In this document: positions 21,015 to 30,242 of the stretch, piece after piece | How the letters are laid out: each line of letters opens with the position of its first letter | Position numbering within the stretch: position 1 is the stretch's first letter | Assembly: GCA_028709215.1 (NCBI GenBank) | Contig: JAQVXI010000006.1 | Location: 24,997 to 88,996 of the forward strand | Source: Bacteroidales bacterium | Lineage (GTDB): Bacteria > Bacteroidota > Bacteroidia > Bacteroidales > UBA1402 | DNA: 64,000 bases | Direction of reading: 5' to 3' | Position numbers and translations under genes: made by a program | Notes under the pieces: model-generated | Database searches by the model: none | The model's input: the letters and a program-made list of their open reading frames with translations, nothing else | What the model was told of the DNA's origin: nothing

Positions 21015-23480
21015 ATGAATCGAATGATGTGGGTCGTGGGTTTGTTGCTGCTTGCTGGTTTGGTTTCGGCAAGACAAAAAGAGTCGCTAAACCGGGCCGT
21101 GGTTGCTGTACGCCAGGCGGATGGATCGGTTTTTGTGAGTTGGCGTTTGCTCGAAAGCGATCCGTCCACCATCACATTTGATGTATATCGGGCTGCGGAA
21201 GGTGGAGAGCCGGTCAAGTTGAACGAGAGACCCATCGACCGGCATACCTGGTTTTTGGATTCCATCGAGGTGCCGACCGGATCGCTCACCTATTTTGTGG
21301 AAGGAGAGGCTGCCATTGTTGGACGTACGGCACAACCGTATCTTTCTGTACCCTTACAGATTCCGCCGGATGGATCCGTCGATGGTCGACCGTATTCGTA
21401 TACGGCAAACGATGCCTCCGTTGGAGATCTGGACGGTGACGGGAGCTATGAAATTGTCCTTAAATGGGAGCCTTCGATGACCCGAAATCCGCCTCAAAAG
21501 GGCTTGACCGGGCTGCAAATTTTGGATGCCTACAAGATGGATGGAACGCTGTTGTGGCGCATAAATTTGGGCAAAAACATTCGGGCCGGTGCTGCTTATA
21601 CACAGTTTTTGGTGTATGATTTTGACGGAGACGGTAAGGCTGAGATGCTGTGCAAAACGGCCGATGGCACGGTGGATGGTTTGGGTACGGTACTTGGTGA
21701 TGCTTCGAAGGATTGGCGTACGCTGGATCCGGAGTCACCGATGTACGGCAAGATTGTGGATGGCCCCGAGTATCTAACGGTGTTTGACGGTGTAACGGGC
21801 CAGGCGTTGGCTACCGCCGAATACATTCCTACGCGTTATCCCTTGGACGGATGGGGTGGCAGCGGCGGAAACGGGGGCAACGATGGGACGGGTGGCCGTT
21901 CCGATCGTTTCACGGCCGGTGTTGCGTTTTTGGATGGGCAGCGTCCCAGTGCCGTGTTTGTGCGTGGCTGGTATGGACGGACGGTGGTAGCGGCCTGGGA
22001 TTATCGGGAGGGAGTACTTCGTTCCCGTTGGGTGTTTGATTCGATGGATGCTTCCCATCCGTATTCGGGTCAGGGAAACCACAGCATCGCGGTAGCCGAT
22101 GTGGATGGGGATGGAAAGGATGAGTTTTGTGTGGGTGCCATGACCTTGGATGATGATGGTACGGGTTTGTATACTACGGGTTTGCGGCATGGCGATGCCT
22201 TGCATTTGGCCGATATGGATCCGAGTCGTCCCGGACTGGAAATATTTGGTGTGCACGAGAACGAAGGAAAAACGGTGGCATTGCAAACGCCGGGAGTGGC
22301 GCTGTTTGATGCGGCAACCGGAGAAGTTCTTTTTGGCATCGGCCCGGGTGTGGATGTGGGCCGGGGCGTCGCTGCGGATATTGATCCCAGGCATCCGGGT
22401 TTTGAAAACTGGGGCGGCCCGGGTGGATTGAGGGATGTAAAAGGAAATACGATTGCACAGAAAACACCTTCAAGTACCAATTTTCTGGTTTGGTGGGACG
22501 GGAATTTGACCCGTGAATTGTTGGACCGCAACCGGATTGATCTATGGGATTGGAATGCAGAAACAACCCGCAATCTGTTGACGGCCGAGGGTTGTGTCTC
22601 CAACAATGGCACCAAAGCAACCCCTTGTCTATCTGCCGATCTATTGGGCGATTGGCGCGAAGAGGTGATCTGGCGTACGGCGGACAATTCGGAATTGCGG
22701 ATTTATACGACCGTCTTGCCGACCGATTTCCGAATGCCGTGTTTGATGGAAGATCCAACGTATCGTTTGGGAGTTGCTTGGCAGAATGTGGGTTACAATC
22801 AACCGCCGCATGTGGGTTACACCCTTGGCTTGCCCAATGGGCAAAGGCTCTATCACGATGATTTCAGCAACGGATTGAAGGATTGGGTCGTTGAATCCAG
22901 TTCTGATTCGACGCGCATTCGGGTGGAAGACAAGCGATTGGATGTGGTTGCTCCCAAGGGACTTACCTTATGGTACAAGCGGCCGTTGGAGGGCGATGTG
23001 CGCATTTCGTTTGAGGCGCTGCTCGTCGATGAGGGAGGATCGTATGATCGGGTAAGCGATTTGAATTGTTTTTGGATGGCGCAGGATCCGGCGCATCCCG
23101 AGGATTTTTTTGCCCGTACTGCCTGGCGTGCGGGTGTGTTTGGCCGGTATTACAGTTTGAATATGTATTACGTGGGTTATGGCGGTAACCACAATTCAAC
23201 CACGCGTTTCCGGCGATACAATGGTGATTTTGAGGCGTTTCAGCAGGAAGGAAAACGACCGGAGATCATACAGGAATACACGGATTCTGCGCATTTGATT
23301 CGCCCCAATACATGGCATCGCGTTGAGATTTGCATGGAGGGCAATCGAGTCAGTTATTGGATGAACGGGCAGCGCATCTTTGATTGCATGGATGAGGTTC
23401 CGTATAAAAAGGGTTATTTTGGCATCCGAACGACTCAAAATCATATGAAAATACGGAATTTTGGTGTATATTATGACTGA
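21015..23480 (+). CDS. Rhamnogalacturonan lyase (PL11-like) with C-terminal DUF6250-like domain
   Basis: Signal peptide; LNRAVVAVRQADGSVFVSWRLLESDP; DGDGKDEF repeats; DLWDWNAETTRNLLTAEGCVSNNGTKATPCLSADLLGDWREEVIWR; C-terminal concanavalin-like module. Confidence 0.85.
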   Translation: MNRMMWVVGLLLLAGLVSARQKESLNRAVVAVRQADGSVFVSWRLLESDPSTITFDVYRAAEGGEPVKLNERPIDRHTWFLDSIEVPTGSLTYFVEGEAAIVGRTAQPYLSVPLQIPPDGSVDGRPYSYTANDASVGDLDGDGSYEIVLKWEPSMTRNPPQKGLTGLQILDAYKMDGTLLWRINLGKNIRAGAAYTQFLVYDFDGDGKAEMLCKTADGTVDGLGTVLGDASKDWRTLDPESPMYGKIVDGPEYLTVFDGVTGQALATAEYIPTRYPLDGWGGSGGNGGNDGTGGRSDRFTAGVAFLDGQRPSAVFVRGWYGRTVVAAWDYREGVLRSRWVFDSMDASHPYSGQGNHSIAVADVDGDGKDEFCVGAMTLDDDGTGLYTTGLRHGDALHLADMDPSRPGLEIFGVHENEGKTVALQTPGVALFDAATGEVLFGIGPGVDVGRGVAADIDPRHPGFENWGGPGGLRDVKGNTIAQKTPSSTNFLVWWDGNLTRELLDRNRIDLWDWNAETTRNLLTAEGCVSNNGTKATPCLSADLLGDWREEVIWRTADNSELRIYTTVLPTDFRMPCLMEDPTYRLGVAWQNVGYNQPPHVGYTLGLPNGQRLYHDDFSNGLKDWVVESSSDSTRIRVEDKRLDVVAPKGLTLWYKRPLEGDVRISFEALLVDEGGSYDRVSDLNCFWMAQDPAHPEDFFARTAWRAGVFGRYYSLNMYYVGYGGNHNSTTRFRRYNGDFEAFQQEGKRPEIIQEYTDSAHLIRPNTWHRVEICMEGNRVSYWMNGQRIFDCMDEVPYKKGYFGIRTTQNHMKIRNFGVYYD

Positions 23481-23720
23481 AATACCATTCAAATATATGC
23501 TCTCAATGACGGATGAGGCGTTGGCTAAGCGGATTGGCGCTTTTGTTCGGCATCATCGTATGGAGCAACACAAAACACAGGAAGAGCTACATTGATGCAA
23601 GTTTTAAGGGTTTTGGATCAATTGAATGTTTTTGAGGCTTTTGAAATAAAAGAATCCATTCGGCCGTTGGTGCTGCTTGAGGCGCAAAAAGCGAAGCGAC
23701 AACGGGTTCGAAAAAAATAA
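23481..23720 (+). pseudogene. Decayed HipB-type XRE antitoxin
   Basis: MTDEALAKRIGAFVRHHRMEQHKTQEEL then stop; C-terminal part resumes (LQVLRVLDQLNVFEAFEIKESIRPL...RVRKK*) after loss of the HTH centre. Confidence 0.65.
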
Positions 23721-23886
23721 AGGATTTCTCCTTCTTATTGAGGCAAGGTGGTGCATGGGAGCTTAGCCCTGCATCGGATGTAATTGATGAAGTTCTGAAA
23801 GCGGTGCAACAATGGAAGCAGTTTGCCGATGAACAACAGGTGCATCGCGACTTGCGCGATGCCATTGCCCAAACACTCAGGGTTTA
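23721..23886 (+). pseudogene. HipA toxin C-terminal remnant
   Basis: WELSPASDVIDEVLKAVQQWKQFADEQQVHRDLRDAIAQTLRV* resembles a HipA C-terminus; the rest is missing. Confidence 0.5.
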
Positions 23887-24155
23887 ATCCATTTTTTTGT
23901 AGCGATTTCCTTTCCGGTTTGTGCTACTCAGTTTCATGAATCAATCAAACATGCTACCATAGAATACGTTGTGATTACGTTGGATGACTTGAAGGAGGTT
24001 GGAGCAACGAGCCTGAAACCGTTACGTATAAAATCTTTTTTGCGAGTAGTCTGATTAATGAGTGAAAGATATCAAAAGGAGATATAAATGCGTGTATTGG
24101 TGACATAAAGATGAAATAAATCCATTTTGGGCTTTTGTAGTGTTTGTAAAAAGTG

Positions 24156-24163
24156 TATTTTTG
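24156..24163 (+). promoter_or_regulatory. Bacteroidota promoter (-7 TATTTTTG, TTTTG 18 bp upstream)
   Basis: TTTTG-N18-TATTTTTG 8 bp before the amt ATG. Confidence 0.5.
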
Positions 24164-24170
24164 CGACGAA

Positions 24171-25580
24171 ATGATAAAAACGAAAGAAGCTCGATTATTT
24201 ATGAAAAAACGATGGATTATTTTGATGGCGATTCTCGTCATCGTATCGGTGTTGGGTGTCGTGCTACCGGAAGGAGCGCAATGGAAGCCTACCCCGGAAG
24301 TGTTGGCCCAGTTGGATAAGGCCGATATGGCTTGGATGATCACTGCCACCATTTTTGTCTTGATGATGACACCCGGTTTGTCCTTTTTCTATTGTGGGAT
24401 GGTGCGAAAGAAAAATGTAATTTCGACCATGCTTCAAAGCTTCATCGCGATGGGGGTGATCAGTGTTCTTTGGGTCGTTGTCGGTTTCAGTCTTGCCTTT
24501 GGCGATGATGTGGGAGGGCTGGGAATCATTGGAAATCCGGCGTCGTTTTTTATGTTTCGCAACGTAGGTCTTGCGCCCAATGAAGCCTTTGCAGCGACGA
24601 TTCCTTTTGCGCTTTTCGCACTTTTTCAAATGAAATTTGCCATCATTACGCCTTCGTTGATCACGGGTTCGTTTGCGGAACGGGTACGTTTTTCAAGTTA
24701 CATGGTTTTTATGGCCTTGTTTTGTCTGTTTGTATATTGCCCCTTGGCGCATTGTACTTGGCATCCCGATGGTTTGTTCAAAGATTTTTTTGGAACCGGT
24801 GTGGAAATTAAGGATTTTGCCGGGGGTATTGTGGTGCATGCTTCCTCGGGTGTTGCAGCACTCGCAGGAGCCTTGTTTTTGGGACGTCGGCAGAATGAAG
24901 CGTTTGACAAACCGCAGGGACCTGCAAACATTCCGTTTGTTATGTTGGGTGCAGCCATGCTTTGGTTGGGTTGGTTTGGTTTCAATGCCGGATCCTCACT
25001 TGCAGCAGACGGGGTTGCGGTCAAAGCTTTTTTAAATACCAATACCGCTTCGGCAACCGCCATGCTGGTATGGGTTGTTTTTGACAGTCTAAGGGGACGT
25101 AAGCCATCGGCTATGGGTGCTTCCATTGGTGCGGTCGTGGGTTTGGTTGCCATTACTCCAATGGCGGGATATGTTTCCGTCGGTCATAGCATCGCAATTG
25201 CCTTTATTGTGACGATTTTGTGTAACATCGCCGTACATTGGCGCGGTCGTTCCAGCATCGACGATGCCTTGGATGTTTTCCCGACACACGGAGTGGGAGG
25301 GATTATGGGTACGGTGCTGACCGGAATCTTTGTTGGAGTGATGATCGAAGGAGGGGATGCCAAAACGGCAGCCATGTATCTGCTGGCTATTTTGCTTGTA
25401 ATTGCCTACTCGTTTGTGGTGAGTCTGGGACTATATTGGCTGACCAACAAAATGATCGTGATGCGGGTTTCAGAAAAAAGCGAACGCATCGGTCTCGACC
25501 TAAGCCAGCACGATGAGTGCTATTCGTTTGCAGACGGAGGCGAGCGCGAGCTTGCGGAATACTCGGAAAAAGAATCGTGA
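24171..25580 (+). CDS. amt: Ammonium transporter
   Basis: MAWMITATIFVLMMTPGLSFFYCGMVRKKNVISTMLQSF; DFAGGIVVHASSGVAALAGALFLGRR; FPTHGVGGIMG. Confidence 0.96.
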   Translation: MIKTKEARLFMKKRWIILMAILVIVSVLGVVLPEGAQWKPTPEVLAQLDKADMAWMITATIFVLMMTPGLSFFYCGMVRKKNVISTMLQSFIAMGVISVLWVVVGFSLAFGDDVGGLGIIGNPASFFMFRNVGLAPNEAFAATIPFALFALFQMKFAIITPSLITGSFAERVRFSSYMVFMALFCLFVYCPLAHCTWHPDGLFKDFFGTGVEIKDFAGGIVVHASSGVAALAGALFLGRRQNEAFDKPQGPANIPFVMLGAAMLWLGWFGFNAGSSLAADGVAVKAFLNTNTASATAMLVWVVFDSLRGRKPSAMGASIGAVVGLVAITPMAGYVSVGHSIAIAFIVTILCNIAVHWRGRSSIDDALDVFPTHGVGGIMGTVLTGIFVGVMIEGGDAKTAAMYLLAILLVIAYSFVVSLGLYWLTNKMIVMRVSEKSERIGLDLSQHDECYSFADGGERELAEYSEKES

Positions 25581-25666
25581 TTGAATGCAATGGATTGTGT
25601 AACGGGTGAAGGCGGCATGCGTATGAGCATGCCGCAGCTTCGGGTTTGTTTCATAAAGCCATCATT

Positions 25667-26014
25667 CTATACAAAGTTCCGTAGAATCCGATTCGAGTCT
25701 TCTCGCTCTTGGGTGCATTTGTGATAGATTTCTATAAGAACGATTCTCTTTTCTTTCTCAAAATAGGCATAGATAAGTCGGAATCCGCTCATTGCGCCTC
25801 TGCCTTTGAACGATTTGCTCGCAATTTTGCGAATTTTGATCACACAGGTTTGAATACCCAAGTCGGCTATTTGAACACTAAAAGGCGGATGTGTAGTGGG
25901 TTCTATGCTTAAAACCTTCTCAACAACGAGGATATCTTCATCAATGGTTTTGTACTTCTTTCGTAAAGTCTTTACGTCTTTTTCGAATTCGGGCAAGTGT
26001 TCGATCTTAATCAT
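25667..26014 (-). CDS. RelE/HigB-like toxin of a TA module
   Basis: MIKIEHLPEFEKDVKTLRKKYKTIDEDI...GAMSGFRLIYAYFEKEKRIVLIEIYHK; overlaps the upstream antitoxin gene by 8 bp. Confidence 0.7.
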   Translation of the reverse strand: MIKIEHLPEFEKDVKTLRKKYKTIDEDILVVEKVLSIEPTTHPPFSVQIADLGIQTCVIKIRKIASKSFKGRGAMSGFRLIYAYFEKEKRIVLIEIYHKCTQEREDSNRILRNFV

Positions 26015-26807
26015 TGCCTTCCGATTCGTTGTATGTTCGTACGGAATAGGGGGCTTTTCTGTAGAAAGCCAATTCGTAGTCAATGGAATCCATTTCTTTT
26101 GACGCTTTCCAGGGCATGTCTTCATGCACGTAACGGCTAATTTCTGCAGCACTCATGTTGCTCAATGAATCAATGACTTTGTCGATCGTTTCAATTTCAG
26201 CACCATTAAAGAGTTTAAGATTCGCTTTCACAAGCGGAATGTACCGTTTCTGAGGAAATCCAAAATAGTCTGTTTTTAGTGTCTTTAACTGGTTTTCGTC
26301 AATCATTTTTTTTAAAATGACATCTGCGGAAACGGGTACGGGGCCGTGGGGCATTCTCTTGTAGCAAGCTCCGGAAAGATGCTCCTCGTAAAGCTCGTAA
26401 TAATTGAAATCCGAAAAATACAACAACTTATACAGCACCGTTTCACCTACATTCGGTTTGCCCCCGCATCGTTCGAGAATGTACAGGATTAAATTTTTGA
26501 ATTTGTTTAGGTTTAATTCTGATAGGGAAATACGAATATCCTGATGGTTGCTTTCTGGCTCTTGTAGCTTGTTAGAAAGGGTTCGTGTAAATATTTTAGA
26601 CATGATCTCATCCAAGGAAAAATCTAAAACTTCCGAAAGCGCTTTTAATTCAGTAACTTTGATATTTCTTGAACCTTTTTCAATTTGTACAAGAGAAGGT
26701 CTTGAGATCGCTATTCGTGAAGCTAATTCTTCCTGGGTCAGACTTTTAATGTTGCGTAGTTGAGCAATCCGTTTTCCCAACTCTACGTTGTTTATTGATG
26801 GTTCCAT
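26007..26807 (-). CDS. XRE-HTH plus Panacea (DUF4065) antitoxin
   Basis: LGKRIAQLRNIKSLTQEELASRIAISRPSLVQIEKG (HTH); VGETVLYKLLYFSDFNYYELYEEHLSGACYKRMPHGPVP (DUF4065/Panacea). Confidence 0.85.
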   Translation of the reverse strand: MEPSINNVELGKRIAQLRNIKSLTQEELASRIAISRPSLVQIEKGSRNIKVTELKALSEVLDFSLDEIMSKIFTRTLSNKLQEPESNHQDIRISLSELNLNKFKNLILYILERCGGKPNVGETVLYKLLYFSDFNYYELYEEHLSGACYKRMPHGPVPVSADVILKKMIDENQLKTLKTDYFGFPQKRYIPLVKANLKLFNGAEIETIDKVIDSLSNMSAAEISRYVHEDMPWKASKEMDSIDYELAFYRKAPYSVRTYNESEGND

Positions 26808-26961
26808 GTCTGATGTATTTGTAGGCAAAGATATAGATAGTTTTGTTATGAAACAACGAGTAGTTTCGAAATAAAACAATGCGCAATCTTACTTTGTTTT
26901 TCGTTTTTATACTTATATTTGGAGAATATTTAAAAACCGTTATATCTAATAATCAAATGCT

Positions 26962-27252
26962 ATGAGATTCATCCTTTTTATTTCCTTCTTGGTTGCGTTG
27001 GCAAAATCCGGAATCTTAATCCTCATCGGTGTACTCATAAAGAATCACCTGGATGCGCTGTTGTCCTTGCTTACTCGCAAATCGATGCCGAGTGAGGTCA
27101 CCGAGCAGAGTAAAGCTGAAGCGTTGAATAAAGTGACCCGATGGTTGGGCCTTTTTATCATCCTTCTAGGGATCGGAATGGCACTTTCGGCAACGACTGT
27201 CTTTTTTATGGGTTCCAGCATGCCTGCCGGCAACTTTAATTTCAAGTTTTAA
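26962..27252 (+). CDS. Small two-TM membrane protein, unknown function
   Basis: MRFILFISFLVALAKSGILILIGVLI and second hydrophobic segment. Confidence 0.5.
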   Translation: MRFILFISFLVALAKSGILILIGVLIKNHLDALLSLLTRKSMPSEVTEQSKAEALNKVTRWLGLFIILLGIGMALSATTVFFMGSSMPAGNFNFKF

Positions 27253-27373
27253 ATGAGCATGTGAAGATGGAACGGTTTGCGTCTTGCAGACACATTAAAG
27301 AAGAAAGGACATGAAGTTTCTTGGCAGATTGGGTAGTAGACAGCGATAAAGTACTGACGTTTTAATCTTGCAT

Positions 27374-28465
27374 CTAAGGTGTGTGTTGAGTAAAAAACTC
27401 GGATGGCGTTTTACCCGTTATTCGTCTGAAGTTGCGTAAAGCCGTCGCTCTGGAACGAAACCCTACATAAAAAAAGACATCTTGAAAATTGTCCCATTGC
27501 CCCGTTTTCATTTGTGTCAAAAAATCGTCGACCCGCAACTTGTTGATGTAGAGGGTGTAGTTCTCGTAACCGTTTGCCTGCATGGCCTGAGCAAGCGTTG
27601 TTCGGTTGGTGTAGAGGGCCGATGCTAAGGCGTTCAGGTTTAGATCCGGATTTCGCCAGGCTTTGTTTGCGTGAATATGTGCATTCAATCGTTCGATTAG
27701 ATCCGAATGACTGGTATTGCAGTGAAGGCTGGTCGTTGATTTCGGCGGTCCTGGAATCACCGAGAAATCGGAGGGCATGGTTTCGGTTGGAATGATGAGG
27801 CGATCGAATAATTCCATGTAAACAATGTATAGGCTACACCCGACACTTACATAATAATACAGTATATTCATGTACGGGTGATTGAAGATCAAAACGATCA
27901 TATACGCCAGAATATTGAACAAAAAGGCGAGTACGTATTTTCGAATCCATACAGTGTCTGAATTGGTGTAATGTTTGCTGCGGCGAAGGAAAAATACCGC
28001 AAGAATGGGGCTGAAAATTAAAACGCAAATAATCAGACGAAACAACACATCAAATTGAGCCACGTGTGGAATCATCTCCGATATCGATGCGTAGGTCCCA
28101 TAGGTTATGCCCGCAAACCGACTACTGATGTAGACTCCCAAAAGGATCAGCCATGAAGCATAAAGCACGAGGATGCGTTTGACGTTGAGCCAGCCTGGTG
28201 AAATAATCTCCAGGGGGTACAGAATGTAAGAGATCACCATGAAGTAGGCCACCAGCAGCAGTTTTACGGAAATGACGCCTTCAGGGATTTCGCCATTGCA
28301 AAGATCGATGAAGCGGGGCAGGTAGTTGAAAACTGAAAAGAAAACAATCACGGCCAAAAGCACACGGGAACGTTCACCTGCCTTTCGACGGGCAAAAAGA
28401 AGTAGCGAAGTGAGCAGGCATATGAGTGCACCGGCAAAGACGGTGGCAAGGTATAGAGCGTGCAT
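27374..28465 (-). CDS. AraC-family regulator with N-terminal membrane domain
   Basis: 7 hydrophobic segments then NPDLNLNALASALYTNRTTLAQAMQANGYENYTLYINKLRVDDF...VGFRSRATALRNFRRITGKTPSEF. Confidence 0.87.
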   Translation of the reverse strand: MHALYLATVFAGALICLLTSLLLFARRKAGERSRVLLAVIVFFSVFNYLPRFIDLCNGEIPEGVISVKLLLVAYFMVISYILYPLEIISPGWLNVKRILVLYASWLILLGVYISSRFAGITYGTYASISEMIPHVAQFDVLFRLIICVLIFSPILAVFFLRRSKHYTNSDTVWIRKYVLAFLFNILAYMIVLIFNHPYMNILYYYVSVGCSLYIVYMELFDRLIIPTETMPSDFSVIPGPPKSTTSLHCNTSHSDLIERLNAHIHANKAWRNPDLNLNALASALYTNRTTLAQAMQANGYENYTLYINKLRVDDFLTQMKTGQWDNFQDVFFYVGFRSRATALRNFRRITGKTPSEFFTQHTP

Positions 28466-28608
28466 ATTTTTTTAAAGCTGCAAATATACAAAACGTAGGA
28501 TGTGATTGTGCATAAATCTGTAAAAACAAATCACGAGAATTGTAAAATTGAAACGCATTCTGACACAAATCCATGTACATTCGCCAGACAAACTTTAAAT
28601 GCAATATC

Positions 28609-30225
28609 ATGAACAGAAAATTTCGCGATCCGTTCATTATGCTTGCCGCGGTCCTTGGCTTATTTAGTACAACGATCTTGTTCAACCCACTCAGTGCACA
28701 GATACCGGTTGCTGTTCCTCAGAGGGCCGCACCGGTCGAGCGCGAACTGCTTGATAGTCTGGTGTATCTGGAAACCTATCAAGGGGACATCTACAATGGC
28801 GATAAGGAAGCCTGGACCTATGGTTCCGATGGGCTTACTGAACAGTACAGTTGGTATTACTGGGACACGGGTACTGAAGCCTGGAAGGGCAGACAACGGT
28901 TGGATTCAACCTTTAATGCCAGTGGTCGGTTGTCGATGCTGATCAAAGATCGCTGGGATAATCAAACAGGACAGTGGAAGCAAGAACGCAAATCGGAATT
29001 GAGCTATGATTCGGAAGGTGCGCTCGTTTTATACGTTGACTATGTGTGGAATGCTGAAACCAATGAATGGGTTTACATCAGCAAAACAGAAAGCACTCAT
29101 GCTTACACGGAAACGGGCATGCACATCCTTATTTCGATCAACTATACGTATGACAATGACAATGCAACGTGGGTAATTCATCATCAAAACGAAATCAATT
29201 TTGACGCAAATGAAAAACAGACACTGTATAATGCGTCGTTTTATGATGTTGAAAGCAGTTCTTGGGTGTTTAAGACCGGCAGTTTCATGTACGAAAATGC
29301 ATACAATGAGCAAGGACAACAAACGCTCAGAAGCTACTACATCTGGGACAGCGGAATCAACCAATGGAAAGGTCAGGGGGATTTGGTTGAGTCGGGTTAC
29401 GACGCCAATGGACAGTTGACCTCGGTTGTCACCAAAGCGTGGGATGTATCATCCAATCAATGGGTAAACAAAGGTAAAACGGAAAACCGATACAACGATC
29501 AGGAAGTTGTAACAGAGATCCTTAAAGCCGAGTGGGACATGGAAGAAAACGGATGGGTGGTCGTTTCTAAACAAGCTATCTTGTATAATGCGCATGGGAA
29601 CGTATTAAACGACCAGCTGTTGTTGTTGGATACCCTTTCAAAGACCTGGTATACCACTACAAAAGACACCTTTACGTATGATCTCAACAACCGCGAAATA
29701 CTGATTGAGCACTGGGAACGAAAGGATGAAGGACGATTGGTGTTGTACAACAAACGGGAAACGGCTTATGATACGCATGGAAATGTCCTGCTTACGACCT
29801 TTTCTATACTCGATGTGCAAAGTGGAACGTTTGTAACAAGTTATGATACCAGATATACCTACAATGAATCCGGTGAGAAGTTGATTGAGGAAGCCACCGC
29901 TTACTATTACGACGCCGGGCCACCCTATATCATCAAACGCACGTATTATTACTCAATGCATTCTGTCTCTTCCATCGATACAGAGCAAGAAGGACAACGT
30001 CCACTGGTCTATCCAAGCATCTTCACCGACCAGCTTTCCTTTCAATTGAATAACACCCAGAAACCCTGTGTCTTTGAATTATTCAATGCTCAGGGGCAAA
30101 AAGTGTTTTCAAAGCGGGTGGACGATGCAGAAGCAATCAACGTGGCAAGCCTTCGGCGTGGGGTTTATGTTTATACGTTATCGTTCGATGGAAACGTTTT
30201 TAAAGGAAAAATCATTAAGAAATAA
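28609..30225 (+). CDS. T9SS type A sorting-domain protein with W-rich repeats
   Basis: Repeated YDxxGxxxxxxxxxWDxxxNxWV modules; C-terminal VYPSIFTDQLSFQL...VFELFNAQGQKVFSKRV...LRRGVYVYTLSFDGNVFKGKIIKK. Confidence 0.8.
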   Translation: MNRKFRDPFIMLAAVLGLFSTTILFNPLSAQIPVAVPQRAAPVERELLDSLVYLETYQGDIYNGDKEAWTYGSDGLTEQYSWYYWDTGTEAWKGRQRLDSTFNASGRLSMLIKDRWDNQTGQWKQERKSELSYDSEGALVLYVDYVWNAETNEWVYISKTESTHAYTETGMHILISINYTYDNDNATWVIHHQNEINFDANEKQTLYNASFYDVESSSWVFKTGSFMYENAYNEQGQQTLRSYYIWDSGINQWKGQGDLVESGYDANGQLTSVVTKAWDVSSNQWVNKGKTENRYNDQEVVTEILKAEWDMEENGWVVVSKQAILYNAHGNVLNDQLLLLDTLSKTWYTTTKDTFTYDLNNREILIEHWERKDEGRLVLYNKRETAYDTHGNVLLTTFSILDVQSGTFVTSYDTRYTYNESGEKLIEEATAYYYDAGPPYIIKRTYYYSMHSVSSIDTEQEGQRPLVYPSIFTDQLSFQLNNTQKPCVFELFNAQGQKVFSKRVDDAEAINVASLRRGVYVYTLSFDGNVFKGKIIKK

Positions 30226-30242
30226 ATCAAAATCAATCAGCC

